Source: Pseudolabrys sp. FHR47
GTDB taxonomy: Bacteria; Pseudomonadota; Alphaproteobacteria; Rhizobiales; Xanthobacteraceae
Length of the DNA stretch: 64,000 bases
Reading direction: 5' to 3'
NCBI RefSeq assembly: GCF_005153485.1
Contig: NZ_CP039740.1
Coordinates: forward strand, 1,057,001-1,121,000
Of this stretch, positions 15,709 to 23,890 are shown in pieces. A model generated the notes under the pieces. It made no database searches. It saw only the letters and a list, made by a program, of their open reading frames with translations, and was not told the DNA's origin. A program made the translations under genes and the position numbers. How positions within the stretch are numbered: the first letter of the stretch is position 1; each line of letters starts with the position of its first letter.

Positions 15709-16212
15709 ATGGGCCTGTTCAGCAAAGATATCAAGACCATGGACGATCTGTTCGTCCACACCCTGAAGGACATCTATTACGCCGAAAACCAGATCCTGAA
15801 GGCGCTGCCGCAGATGATCGAGAAGGCGAGCGACTCCGGCCTCAAACAGGGCCTGCAGGCTCATCTCGGCGAGACCAAGAACCATGTTTCGCGGCTGGAA
15901 CAGGTGTTCAAGATGCATGGGGTGAAGGCCGAGGGCGTCGATTGCCCGGCCATCGACGGCATCATCGAGGAAGCCAATGAGATCGCCGGCGAAGTCGAGG
16001 ACAAGAAGGTGCTCGATGCCGCCATCATTGCCGCCAGCCAGGCCGTCGAGCATTACGAGATGACCCGCTATGGCACGCTGATCGCCTGGGCCAGGCAGCT
16101 CGGCCGCAATGACTGCGCCAGTGTGCTGGAGCAGACGCTGAAGGAAGAGAAGGCGGCCGACATGAAGCTGACCGGCCTCGCCGAGCGCGGCATCAACGCC
16201 AAGGCTGCGTAA
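15709..16212 (+). CDS. DUF892/YciF-like ferritin-fold stress protein
   Basis: A 167-aa four-helix-bundle protein of the YciE/YciF family. Key family segments are TMDDLFVHTLKDIYYAENQ at the start, a central HV..RLEQVF helix, HYEMTRYGTLIAWA, and LKEEKAAD near the end, with Glu/His residues placed to hold a di-iron centre. Members respond to osmotic and general stress; biochemical role is unsettled. The ATG at 15709 has a textbook AAGGAGG. It appears to be transcribed alone, with a terminator downstream. Confidence 0.9.
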   Translation: MGLFSKDIKTMDDLFVHTLKDIYYAENQILKALPQMIEKASDSGLKQGLQAHLGETKNHVSRLEQVFKMHGVKAEGVDCPAIDGIIEEANEIAGEVEDKKVLDAAIIAASQAVEHYEMTRYGTLIAWARQLGRNDCASVLEQTLKEEKAADMKLTGLAERGINAKAA

Positions 16213-16254
16213 TTTGGCTGCGTGATTTGGCCGCCTGATTGGCGTCGCAAAGTG

Positions 16255-16344
16255 CTGCCCGCGTGCGGGCAGTGAGATCGCCCGGTCAGGCAGGACGCCG
16301 CGGCGATCCGGAAAGGCCCCGGCCGATATGGCGCGGGGCCTTTC
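16255..16344 (+). terminator. hairpins ending the DUF892 transcript
   Basis: CTGCCCGC/GCGGGCAG near 16255-16272, then GAAAGGCCCC (16311-16320) with GGGGCCTTTC (16335-16344). The second is the likely terminator, although only a short T-stretch follows. Confidence 0.65.
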
Positions 16345-16400
16345 TGTATGCTGCCCCCGGGAGGCTTCTATCTGACGCCCGCATGGCCTAGATCAGGAGC

Positions 16401-18452
16401 ATGACAAACACCGCCACGAATCCCCTGCTCGCCGACTGGACGGAGGCCTTCGGCCTGCCGTCCTTCAACGACCTCAAGCCGGAGCACTTTCGCCCGGCCT
16501 TTGACGCCGCCCTCGCGCGTCATCGCGCCGAGATCGACGCCATCGCGGCCGACAAGGCCGCGCCCACCTTCGCCAACAGCATCGAGGCGCTGGAGAAAAG
16601 CGGCCGGGACCTCGACAAGGTCGCCAATGTCTTCTTCATCAAGGCCGGCGCCGATACCGGCGACGAGATCGAGGCCATCGAGCGCGATATCTCGCCGCTG
16701 CTCGCCCGCCATTCCAGCGCGCTCTATCTCAATCGTCAGCTCTACGCCCGCATCGCCGACCTCTACGCCCGCCGCGACACGCTTGGCCTCAACGACGAGC
16801 AGGCCCGTCTCCTCGACCGCATCCATTCGCGCTTCGTCCGCGCCGGCGGCGCGCTCGACAAGGACAAGCAGGACCGCCTCGCTGCCATCAATGAGCGTCT
16901 CGCCTCGCTCGGCACCCAGTTCGGCCAGAATGTGCTCGCCGACGAGAAGTCCTGGGCGCTGATCCTGGAGGAGGGCGATCTTGCCGGCCTGCCGGACTTC
17001 GCCAAGGCCGCGGCCGGCGCGGCGGCAGCCGATCGCGGCCATCCCGGCAAATACGCCATTACGTTGCTGCGCTCGTCCTGCGAGGGCTTCCTGCAATTCT
17101 CCTCACGCCGCGATTTGCGCGAGAAGGTGTTCGACGCCTGGATCAAACGCGGCGAGAATGGCGGTTCAACCGACAACCGCGCTTTGATCGCCGAGATGGT
17201 CAAGTTGCGCGACGAGCGCGCCAGGTTGCTCGGCTTTGCCTCCTTCGCCGACTACCGCCTCGAGGACCAGATGGCCAAGACGCCGGACGCGGCTCGCGAA
17301 CTCCTGAACGAAGTCTGGGGCCGTGCCCGTGCCAAGGCCGGCCGCGAGCGCGACGCGCTGCAGGAAATGATCGCCGCCGAGGGTGGCAACTTCGCGCTGG
17401 CGCCGCATGATTGGCGCTTTTACGCCGAGAAGCTGCGCAAGGCGAAATACGATCTCGACGAGTCCGAGATCAAGCCGTATTTCCAGCTCGACAAGATGAT
17501 CGAGGCCGCCTTCGACACCGCGACGCGGCTGTTCGGCCTGTCGTTCAGGCCCGTGACCGTGCCGCTTTATCATCCCGACGCCCGCGCCTGGGACGTGAGT
17601 GACGCCAAGGGCAATCATGTCGGCCTGTTCATCGGCGATTATTTTGCTCGCGCCTCGAAGCATTCCGGCGCCTGGATGACGTCGCTGCGCGACCAGCAGC
17701 GGCTCACCGGCGACACGCGGCCGGTCATCCTCAATGTCTGCAACTTCTCCAAGCCCGCGGCGGGCGAGCCGGCTTTGTTGTCCTTCGACGATGCGCGCAC
17801 GCTCTTCCACGAATTCGGCCACGGCCTGCACGGCCTGTTGTCGAACGTGACTTACCCCACGCTCTCAGGCACCGCGGTGGCGCGCGACTTCGTCGAGCTG
17901 CCGTCGCAACTTTACGAGCACTGGCTGGAAGTGCCGGCGATCCTCGAGAAATATGCCCGCCATGCGAAAACGGGCGCGCCGATGCCGAAGGCGCTCCTCG
18001 ACAAGGTGCTGGCGACGCGCACCTTCAATCAGGGCTTCGCCACAGTCGAGTACACTTCCTGCGCGCTGGTCGATCTCGACATTCATGCCAAGGGTGTCGC
18101 CGACAAGCTCGACGTTACGCAATTCGAGAAGGATCGGCTGGCCGCCATCCAGATGCCGGCCGAGATCGTGATGCGGCATCGCCTGCCGCACTTCCAGCAT
18201 CTGTTCTCCGGCGATGGTTATGCCGCGGGCTATTACTCGTACATGTGGTCTGAGGTGCTCGACGCCGACGCTTTCGAGGCTTTTGAGGAAACCGGCAATG
18301 CCTTCGATGCCGGTACCGCCAAGCGGCTGCACGATTTCATTTACAGCGCCGGCAACCTGCGCGACCCGGCCGAGGCCTACAAGGCCTTCCGCGGCAAGCT
18401 GCCGTCGGTCGATGCGCTGTTGAAGAAGCGCGGGCTGGCGGACGCGGCATGA
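16401..18452 (+). CDS. dcp: M3-family oligopeptidase (peptidyl-dipeptidase Dcp-like)
   Basis: A 683-aa zinc metallopeptidase of the thimet/Dcp family that trims oligopeptides in the cytoplasm. The zinc motif HEFGHGLH (H470, E471, H474) is intact, with the third ligand Glu expected in the block YPTLSGTAVARDFVELPSQ and the conserved Dcp end region FSGDGYAAGYYSYMWSEV. No signal peptide, and normal length. Its stop overlaps the start of the next gene (ATGA), so a peptide and gamma-glutamyl catabolic unit is likely. Confidence 0.93.
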   Translation: MTNTATNPLLADWTEAFGLPSFNDLKPEHFRPAFDAALARHRAEIDAIAADKAAPTFANSIEALEKSGRDLDKVANVFFIKAGADTGDEIEAIERDISPLLARHSSALYLNRQLYARIADLYARRDTLGLNDEQARLLDRIHSRFVRAGGALDKDKQDRLAAINERLASLGTQFGQNVLADEKSWALILEEGDLAGLPDFAKAAAGAAAADRGHPGKYAITLLRSSCEGFLQFSSRRDLREKVFDAWIKRGENGGSTDNRALIAEMVKLRDERARLLGFASFADYRLEDQMAKTPDAARELLNEVWGRARAKAGRERDALQEMIAAEGGNFALAPHDWRFYAEKLRKAKYDLDESEIKPYFQLDKMIEAAFDTATRLFGLSFRPVTVPLYHPDARAWDVSDAKGNHVGLFIGDYFARASKHSGAWMTSLRDQQRLTGDTRPVILNVCNFSKPAAGEPALLSFDDARTLFHEFGHGLHGLLSNVTYPTLSGTAVARDFVELPSQLYEHWLEVPAILEKYARHAKTGAPMPKALLDKVLATRTFNQGFATVEYTSCALVDLDIHAKGVADKLDVTQFEKDRLAAIQMPAEIVMRHRLPHFQHLFSGDGYAAGYYSYMWSEVLDADAFEAFEETGNAFDAGTAKRLHDFIYSAGNLRDPAEAYKAFRGKLPSVDALLKKRGLADAA

Positions 18453-20044
18453 ATCTCCACACCGCCGGCCATCGCCGTGGCGTCGTCGCCGCGCCGCATT
18501 CCGCCGCCGTCGAAGACGGCCGTGCCATTCTCGCCGAGGGCGGCAACGCCATCGAAGCGATGATCGCCATGGCGGCCTCGATCGCCGCCGTCTATCCGCA
18601 CATGAACCATATCGGCGGCGACGGCTTCTGGCTGATCCGCGAACCCAATGGTCGCGTGCGCGCCATCATGGGCGCCGGGCGCGCCGGCGCGAAAGCGACT
18701 ATCCGTTTCTACCGCGATGCCGGCCATCACGAGATGCCGACGCGCGGGCCGCGCGCTGCGCTCACCGTGCCCGGCGCCATCGCCGGCTGGCAACGGGCGT
18801 TCGACGCGGCGCGCGCGCATCGGGGCAAGCTGCCGCTCGATCTTCTGCTCTCTCCCGCGATCAAACATGCCCGCGACGGCTACAAGGTGACGCGCAGCCA
18901 GGCCGCGCTCACGCGCGACAAGTTCGCTGAGCTGGAAAAAGTGCCCGGCTTCCGCGAGGCTTTTCTGATCGACGGCAAGGCGCCGGACGAAGGCGCGACG
19001 ATGAAGCAGCCGGCTTTCGCCGCGACGCTCGATCATCTCGCCAATGCGGGTCTTGCCGATTTCTATCGCGGCGATGTCGGTCGCGAAATGGCCGCCGACC
19101 TCGAACGCATCGGCTCGCCGGTGACGCGCGAGGATCTCACGAAGTACGAGGCGCTGATCACCGATCCTTTGAGTGTCGCGGTCAGCTCGGGCACGCTTTA
19201 TAATTCGCCGCCGCCGACGCAAGGTTTGGCGTCCTTGATCATTCTCGCGCTGTTCGATCGCCTGCGCGTCGCCGATGGCGAGAGCTTTGCCCATATCCAC
19301 GGCCTCATCGAATCCACCAAGCGCGCCTTTCTGGTGCGCGACCGCGTCGTGACCGATCCGGATCGTGTCGAGGGTCCGCTGTCGCGGTATCTCGACGCGC
19401 CGTTCCTCGACGGCGAGGCGGCGACAATCGACATGAAGAAAGCCGCGCCGTGGCCCGATCCATCGGCGCGCGGCGACACCATCTGGATGGGCGCTGCGGA
19501 TTCATCCGGCCTCGTCGTGTCCTACATCCAGTCGATCTACTGGGAGTTCGGCTCCGGCGTCGTGCTGCCGAAAACGGGCGTGCTGATGCAGAATCGCGGC
19601 GCCAGCTTCTCGCTGAATGACAAGGCGCTCAATGCGCTGGCGCCGGGCCGCCGGCCGTTCCACACGCTCAATCCGGCGCTCGCCGTGCTGAAGGATGGCC
19701 GCGTCATGGCCTATGGCACCATGGGCGGCGAGGGCCAGCCACAGACGCAGAGCGCGCTGTTCACGCGCTACGTTACCTACAAGCAGCCGCTCGAGCGCGC
19801 GCTCGATGCGCCGCGCTGGCTGCTGGGCCGCACCTGGGGTTCGTCGCACATGAATCTGCGGCTGGAGCGGCGCTTCGATGAAGACCTCATCGACCGGCTG
19901 GTCTCGGCACGGCACGACGTCGAAGTGCTGGACGCCGATTACTCCGACACCATGGGCCATGCCGGCGCCGTGGTGTTGCATGCGAATGGCACGCTCGAAG
20001 GCGGCCATGATCCGCGCGCCGACGGCGGCGCGGCGGGGGTGTGA
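18449..20044 (+). CDS. gamma-glutamyltransferase family protein (Ntn hydrolase)
   Basis: A 531-aa member of the GGT family. The N-terminal half has AAVEDGRAILAEGGNAIEAMIAMA in two blocks (residues about 19-42) and NHIGGDGF. The autocleavage nucleophile is probably T344 in GDTIWMG, where classic enzymes have a T-T-H-F start; the second Thr is replaced, so this is a divergent subgroup. The C-terminal GGEGQPQ block is conserved in bacterial GGT-like acylases. No signal peptide is visible, unlike periplasmic Ggt. Substrate may be a gamma-glutamyl amide or a related acyl compound. Coupled to dcp. Confidence 0.85.
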   Translation: MNLHTAGHRRGVVAAPHSAAVEDGRAILAEGGNAIEAMIAMAASIAAVYPHMNHIGGDGFWLIREPNGRVRAIMGAGRAGAKATIRFYRDAGHHEMPTRGPRAALTVPGAIAGWQRAFDAARAHRGKLPLDLLLSPAIKHARDGYKVTRSQAALTRDKFAELEKVPGFREAFLIDGKAPDEGATMKQPAFAATLDHLANAGLADFYRGDVGREMAADLERIGSPVTREDLTKYEALITDPLSVAVSSGTLYNSPPPTQGLASLIILALFDRLRVADGESFAHIHGLIESTKRAFLVRDRVVTDPDRVEGPLSRYLDAPFLDGEAATIDMKKAAPWPDPSARGDTIWMGAADSSGLVVSYIQSIYWEFGSGVVLPKTGVLMQNRGASFSLNDKALNALAPGRRPFHTLNPALAVLKDGRVMAYGTMGGEGQPQTQSALFTRYVTYKQPLERALDAPRWLLGRTWGSSHMNLRLERRFDEDLIDRLVSARHDVEVLDADYSDTMGHAGAVVLHANGTLEGGHDPRADGGAAGV

Positions 20045-20057
20045 GCTACCGCTCAAG

Positions 20058-20275
20058 GCTGTAGCCCGGATGAGCCAACGGGCCGGAGCGAAGCGTCGCC
20101 CGATGGCGAAATCCGGGGCGGTGCCTCTCGGCGTCATCGCCCGCGTAGGTGGGCGATCCAGCGTTTTTGGCGAATTAGAAAACACTGGGTCCTCCGCTTT
20201 CGCGGAGGACGACGGTGATTGTTGTCCCGGGTTTCGCTTCGCTTCACCCGGGCTACAACCGGTCGCACTCATTAG
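20058..20275. repeat. cluster of REP-like repeats
   Basis: GTAGCCCGGATGAGC at 20060 is paired with CACCCGGGCTACAA at 20249-20262; the same hairpin unit occurs at 9392. Between them is the GC stem GTCCTCCGC TTTC GCGGAGGAC (about 20188-20210). Nothing here looks coding. Typical of dispersed intergenic mosaic repeats in Bradyrhizobium relatives. Confidence 0.65.
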
Positions 20276-20285
20276 AAAATAATCC

Positions 20286-20313
20286 TTGACTATAATTCCT
20301 AGGATAGTATAGG
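20286..20313 (+). promoter_or_regulatory. candidate sigma-70 promoter
   Basis: TTGACT (20286-20291), 16 bases, TATAGG (20308-20313), in an unusually AT-rich patch centred on CCTAGG. It points toward the structured leader and tiny ORF at 20448. Confidence 0.45.
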
Positions 20314-20447
20314 CTCACCCCGTCCTGCTCGGCCGAGGGCGTCATCTAGAGGCGTCTTTTTGACGGAGCAGGGCGCGGTGCCCGCGGCCGGGGGAGGTAA
20401 CGCAACCTCCGGGCTCGGGCGGCGACGGGGCTCCGCCCGGAGGCACT

Positions 20448-20531
20448 ATGACCTCCTGCAAGGAGCTTGCTGATGGTGAGCGCTACCCGCGAAAGCGGAT
20501 CAGCCGCCAGAAGCGCGGCCCGTCATCGTAA
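20448..20531 (+). CDS. candidate 27-codon small ORF in a structured transcript
   Basis: ATG at 20448 with GGAGG four bases upstream encodes 27 residues starting MTSCKELADGERYPRKR, basic and hydrophilic, ending at TAA 20531. Before it lie GC-rich hairpins, including GGAGGT/ACCTCC (about 20394-20411), and the ORF itself contains the hairpin CCGC-GAAA-GCGG. The ribosome-binding GGAGG could pair with CCTCC at 20406-20410 or 20452-20456, so translation may be controlled by structure. No family recognised; it could also be part of a non-coding RNA. The rest of 20532-20868 shows repeat-like sequence including the hairpin CTTCCCCTCTCC/GGAGAGGGGAAG near 20756-20786, and no gene. Confidence 0.35.
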   Translation: MTSCKELADGERYPRKRISRQKRGPSS

Positions 20532-20868
20532 CGACACCGCGATGGAGCGCCGCGGGGCGCGGGTTTCTCCGATCGCAAGGAGAGACCGCGCACCGCAAGG
20601 TGCGAAATCAAAAGAGCGCCTCGCGGCGCTCCATCCCCTCGGCGTCTCCGAGGGGAACGGAAGGGAAGGCAGGCCGCCCCGGGCCTTCAAGAACAGGGGC
20701 GATGAAACACGCCTGCTGTTTGATAATTGAATCGCATGCAGCGCGGCGTTCTCGCTTCCCCTCTCCCTCAAGGGGAGAGGGGAAGCGCGTCTGACGCGCT
20801 CGCCATTCTTCATCAGCGTTCTACTATCACGTTCTAGTATTCGTTTTCGTGCGCGCTATGTCAGTCGC

Positions 20869-21825
20869 ATGCCGCACGACCATTCTCATCTCCATGATCA
20901 CGCTCATTCGCACAGCCACGGTATCGGCGGTCATCATCACGCGCCGACGAATTTCGGCCGCACCTTCGCGATCGCCACCGGCCTCAATGTCGCGCTGGTC
21001 GTTGCGCAGTTCGGCTTCGGCCTGTGGGCCAATTCGCTGGCGCTGATTGCCGACGCCGGCCACAATCTCAGCGACGTCATGGGGCTGGTGCTGGCCTGGG
21101 CCGCCTTCGCTTTCGCCGGCTGGCGGCCGTCGAGCGGCTACACCTATCAGATGCGCGCGGCCTCGATCCTTGCCGCGCTGGCCAACGCCCTGTTGCTCAT
21201 CGGCGCGGTGGCGGTGATTTCCTGGGAAGCGATCGAGCGCTTCGCCGCGCCGCAGCCGGTCGCCAGCGGCACGGTGATGCTAATTGCCGCCGTCGGCGTC
21301 GCGGTCAATGGCGCGTCGGCCTGGCTGCTGAGCCGCGGCAGCAAGTCCGACCTCAACATGCATGGCGCTTTCCTGCACATGGTGGCGGATGCCGCCGTAT
21401 CCGTCGCCGTCATCGCCGCCGGTTTCGGCATCTGGCTGACCGGCTGGCAGTGGCTCGACCCGGCGGTGAGCCTTCTGATCTCGGTCGTGATCCTGATCGG
21501 CACCTGGCGGCTGCTCCGCGACTCGCTGCGGCTGACGCTCAACGCCGCGCCGCGCGATATCGACCCGGCCGTCGTGCGCGGATACCTCGAAGGCTTGCCG
21601 GAGGTCGCCGGCGTTCACGACCTGCACATCTGGGCCATGAGCACGACCGAGAACGCGCTGACGGCGCACCTCGTTACGCCGGCTGGCCATCCGGGCGACG
21701 CCTTCCTGCATAAAATCGCGGCCGAGCTGGAGCACCGTTTCGGCATTGGTCACAGCACCGTTCAGATCGAGATGGAAGATCGGGGCGCCTGCGCCACCGC
21801 CTGCCACGCGGCGGCGGCCCGTTAG
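20869..21825 (+). CDS. cation diffusion facilitator (CDF) metal exporter
   Basis: A 318-aa inner-membrane antiporter of the CzcD/ZitB type that exports Zn2+ (possibly Co2+ or Cd2+). It opens with a His-rich tail (residues 3-24) and has six membrane segments. The transport-site motifs are HNLSD in segment 2 (about residues 65-69) and HMVADAAVS in segment 5. The C-terminal cytoplasmic domain holds VHDLHIWAM, the usual dimer-domain metal motif. It is followed by DUF1007 and NicO genes, together forming a metal-transport cluster. Confidence 0.92.
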   Translation: MPHDHSHLHDHAHSHSHGIGGHHHAPTNFGRTFAIATGLNVALVVAQFGFGLWANSLALIADAGHNLSDVMGLVLAWAAFAFAGWRPSSGYTYQMRAASILAALANALLLIGAVAVISWEAIERFAAPQPVASGTVMLIAAVGVAVNGASAWLLSRGSKSDLNMHGAFLHMVADAAVSVAVIAAGFGIWLTGWQWLDPAVSLLISVVILIGTWRLLRDSLRLTLNAAPRDIDPAVVRGYLEGLPEVAGVHDLHIWAMSTTENALTAHLVTPAGHPGDAFLHKIAAELEHRFGIGHSTVQIEMEDRGACATACHAAAAR

Positions 21826-21917
21826 CCCTGTTTCGGCCGGCCGCCCCGTTTCCGCCGCAGACTGTGCTAATGGTGGCGCCTTATTCGGACCCGGACAGGC
21901 TCGCAAACAGGATTCCT

Positions 21918-22568
21918 ATGACCGGCTCTCGCTTCCTCGCCGTATTGGCCGCCGTCTACGGCGTCATCATTGCCGCCGGGCCGGCCCACGCCCACCCCCA
22001 TGTCTGGGTGACCATGCAGTCCGAGCTGGTCTATGCGCCCGATGGCACCATCACCGGCATCCGCCACGCCTGGGCCTTCGACGACATGTTCTCGGCCTTC
22101 GCCACGCAGGGCTATGAGAGCAAGGTGAAAGGCCAGTTCACCCGCGAGGAGCTGCAGCCGCTGGCGCAGGTCAATGTCGAGTCGCTGAAGGACTACGATT
22201 ATTTCACCTACGTGAAGATCGACGGCAAGAAGGTGAAGCTCAAGGAGCCGGCGCCCGGCTATTATCTCGACTGGAAGGATGCGGTGCTGACCTTGCACTT
22301 CACGCTGCCTTTCGAGCAGCCGGCGAAGACGCGCGAGATGGTGGTCGATGTCTACGATCCGTCGATCTTCGTCGATTTCTCTTTCGCCAAGCAGAACCCG
22401 GCCAAGCTGGTTGATGCTCCGGCGGGCTGCAAGCTCGACGTCGCGCTGCCGCGCGAGATGACCTTTGCCGAGGGCAAGGCGCTCAGCCAGATACCGGCCG
22501 ATCAGCCCAATGTCGCGATGGCCATCGGCGCCGAGTTCGCCAACAAGATTCTCGTGCACTGTCCTTGA
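21918..22568 (+). CDS. DUF1007 family periplasmic protein
   Basis: A 216-aa protein with a signal peptide (residues 1-26, ending AHA) followed at once by HPHVWV, the family hallmark that is a good N-terminal metal site. It continues with WAFDDMFSAFATQGY and DYDYFTYVKIDG blocks. DUF1007 genes nearly always stand next to NicO-type transporters and are thought to deliver metal to them. Start at ATG 21918 chosen because it begins the signal peptide. Two cysteines occur (ending CKLD and VHCP). Confidence 0.85.
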   Translation: MTGSRFLAVLAAVYGVIIAAGPAHAHPHVWVTMQSELVYAPDGTITGIRHAWAFDDMFSAFATQGYESKVKGQFTREELQPLAQVNVESLKDYDYFTYVKIDGKKVKLKEPAPGYYLDWKDAVLTLHFTLPFEQPAKTREMVVDVYDPSIFVDFSFAKQNPAKLVDAPAGCKLDVALPREMTFAEGKALSQIPADQPNVAMAIGAEFANKILVHCP

Positions 22569-22613
22569 GCTGCATCTGATTAGTCGCGGGGCGGCGATCC
22601 GGGGAAATCTTCG

Positions 22614-23732
22614 ATGATTTGGTTCGCACGGCGCTCCGCCTTCACGCAATCGCTTCTGCTTGTCGCCATTGTCCTGGGCATCGCCGGGCTGATCGACGCG
22701 GCATTGGCCGCGCCGTTCGGCGCCGCGGCGGGCGGCGCGCCGCAGCCGGTCGACGGCTTCACCGGCTGGATTCTCGCCGAGCAGGCGCGTTTCTATCGCA
22801 TGCTGTCGGGTGCGATCCGCGCCGCCAAGGCGGACGGCACGGCGGCCATCGGCCTGATGGGCATCTCGTTCGCCTATGGCATCTTCCACGCCGCCGGCCC
22901 GGGCCACGGCAAGGCAGTGATCTCGTCTTATCTCGTCGCCAACAACGAGACCTGGAAGCGCGGCATTGCACTGTCCTTCATCTCGGCGGTGCTGCAGGCC
23001 GTGACCGCCGTCGCCATTGTTGGCATTGCCGCCGTGCTGCTGGGCGCGACGTCGAAAGTCATGGGCGACACGGTGCGCATCATCGAGATCGTCAGCTATG
23101 GCCTCATTGTTCTGATCGGCCTGCGGCTGGTCTGGGTCAAAGGCCGCGCTTTCCTCAAGCTTCTGGTGCCGCAACAAGAGGCGCAACTGGCGCATGCGCA
23201 CGCGCATGGTGGCGACCATGGCCATTCGCATGTCCATACGGAAGCCTGTGCGCACGGTCACCACCATCACGGTCCGCACAGCCACCACGATCATCATCAC
23301 CACGCGCATGCGCATGATCATGCGCATGATCACGACGACGGCCACGCCTGGGGTCATGCCCATGCGCCGGAGCCGAGCGAGCTGACCGGCAAGCACTGGC
23401 TGCGCCGCGGCCTCGCCGCCGTCGTCGCCGTCGGCCTGCGGCCGTGTTCGGGCGCGATCATCGTTCTCGTCTTCGCGCTGGCGCAGGGCATTTTCTGGAT
23501 CGGCATCGCCTCGACCTTCGTGATGGGCATCGGCACCGCCATCACCGTCTCGGCCATCGCCATGCTGGCGGTCGCGGCCCGCGGCGTCGCCGGCAAGATC
23601 GCCGCCACAAAGTCCGGCGGCGGTCTGTTGCTGCTGCGCGGCATCGAAACCGCGGCCGCATTCGCCATTGTCATCTTCGGCGTGCTGCTGCTCACTGGCT
23701 ACATGGTGAGCGAGCGCATGATCGGCGTTTGA
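22614..23732 (+). CDS. NicO/RcnA-type nickel-cobalt (or zinc) transporter with His-rich loop
   Basis: A 372-aa membrane protein with about seven segments. The first conserved site is FHAAGPGHGKAVISSY (about residues 90-105, containing the family HxxGPGHGK), and the second is GLRPCSGAIIVLVFALAQG near residue 278-296. A loop of about 60 residues (195-255) is extremely rich in His. NicO proteins export Ni/Co, but those paired with DUF1007 may move zinc. It starts 45 bp after DUF1007, so they form one operon. Confidence 0.88.
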   Translation: MIWFARRSAFTQSLLLVAIVLGIAGLIDAALAAPFGAAAGGAPQPVDGFTGWILAEQARFYRMLSGAIRAAKADGTAAIGLMGISFAYGIFHAAGPGHGKAVISSYLVANNETWKRGIALSFISAVLQAVTAVAIVGIAAVLLGATSKVMGDTVRIIEIVSYGLIVLIGLRLVWVKGRAFLKLLVPQQEAQLAHAHAHGGDHGHSHVHTEACAHGHHHHGPHSHHDHHHHAHAHDHAHDHDDGHAWGHAHAPEPSELTGKHWLRRGLAAVVAVGLRPCSGAIIVLVFALAQGIFWIGIASTFVMGIGTAITVSAIAMLAVAARGVAGKIAATKSGGGLLLLRGIETAAAFAIVIFGVLLLTGYMVSERMIGV

Positions 23733-23811
23733 TGAAGGTCAATCATCCCATCGCGCATTTTTGAGGCTGCTATCGCCGAAGGAGAATGGCAGGCTGTGCG
23801 CCGCGCCATTA

Positions 23812-23860
23812 GAGCATGATCCCGAAAAGTGGAAACCGGTTTTCGGAAAAGATCATGCTC
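23812..23860. repeat. dispersed palindrome, GAAAAGTGG...CCGGTTTTC type, copy 2
   Basis: A 49-bp near-perfect palindrome with ends GAGCATGATC and GATCATGCTC. The same 49-bp layout occurs at 44052-44100 with ends GACCATGATC/GATCATGGTC. It sits 30 bp before a flavin oxidoreductase gene. Confidence 0.85.
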
Positions 23861-23890
23861 AAACAAAAAGCGCGAGACAGGGAGGGCCTC

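Noticed and set aside
20320..20447. NiCo or manganese riboswitch upstream of the CDF gene
   Set aside because: The stretch is structured, but none of the conserved core sequences of those classes could be found, and it is 420 bp from the exporter gene.
20380..20470. RNase P RNA-like segment (GGTAACGC... and GCGACGGGG)
   Set aside because: The essential GAGGAAAGTCCGGGC and the 3' pairing partner are missing; resemblance is limited to short GC hairpins.
20467..20730. 87-aa frame rich in Arg/Gly after the small ORF
   Set aside because: It runs through repeat-like sequence, has no good ribosome-binding site, and shows the composition of non-coding repeats.
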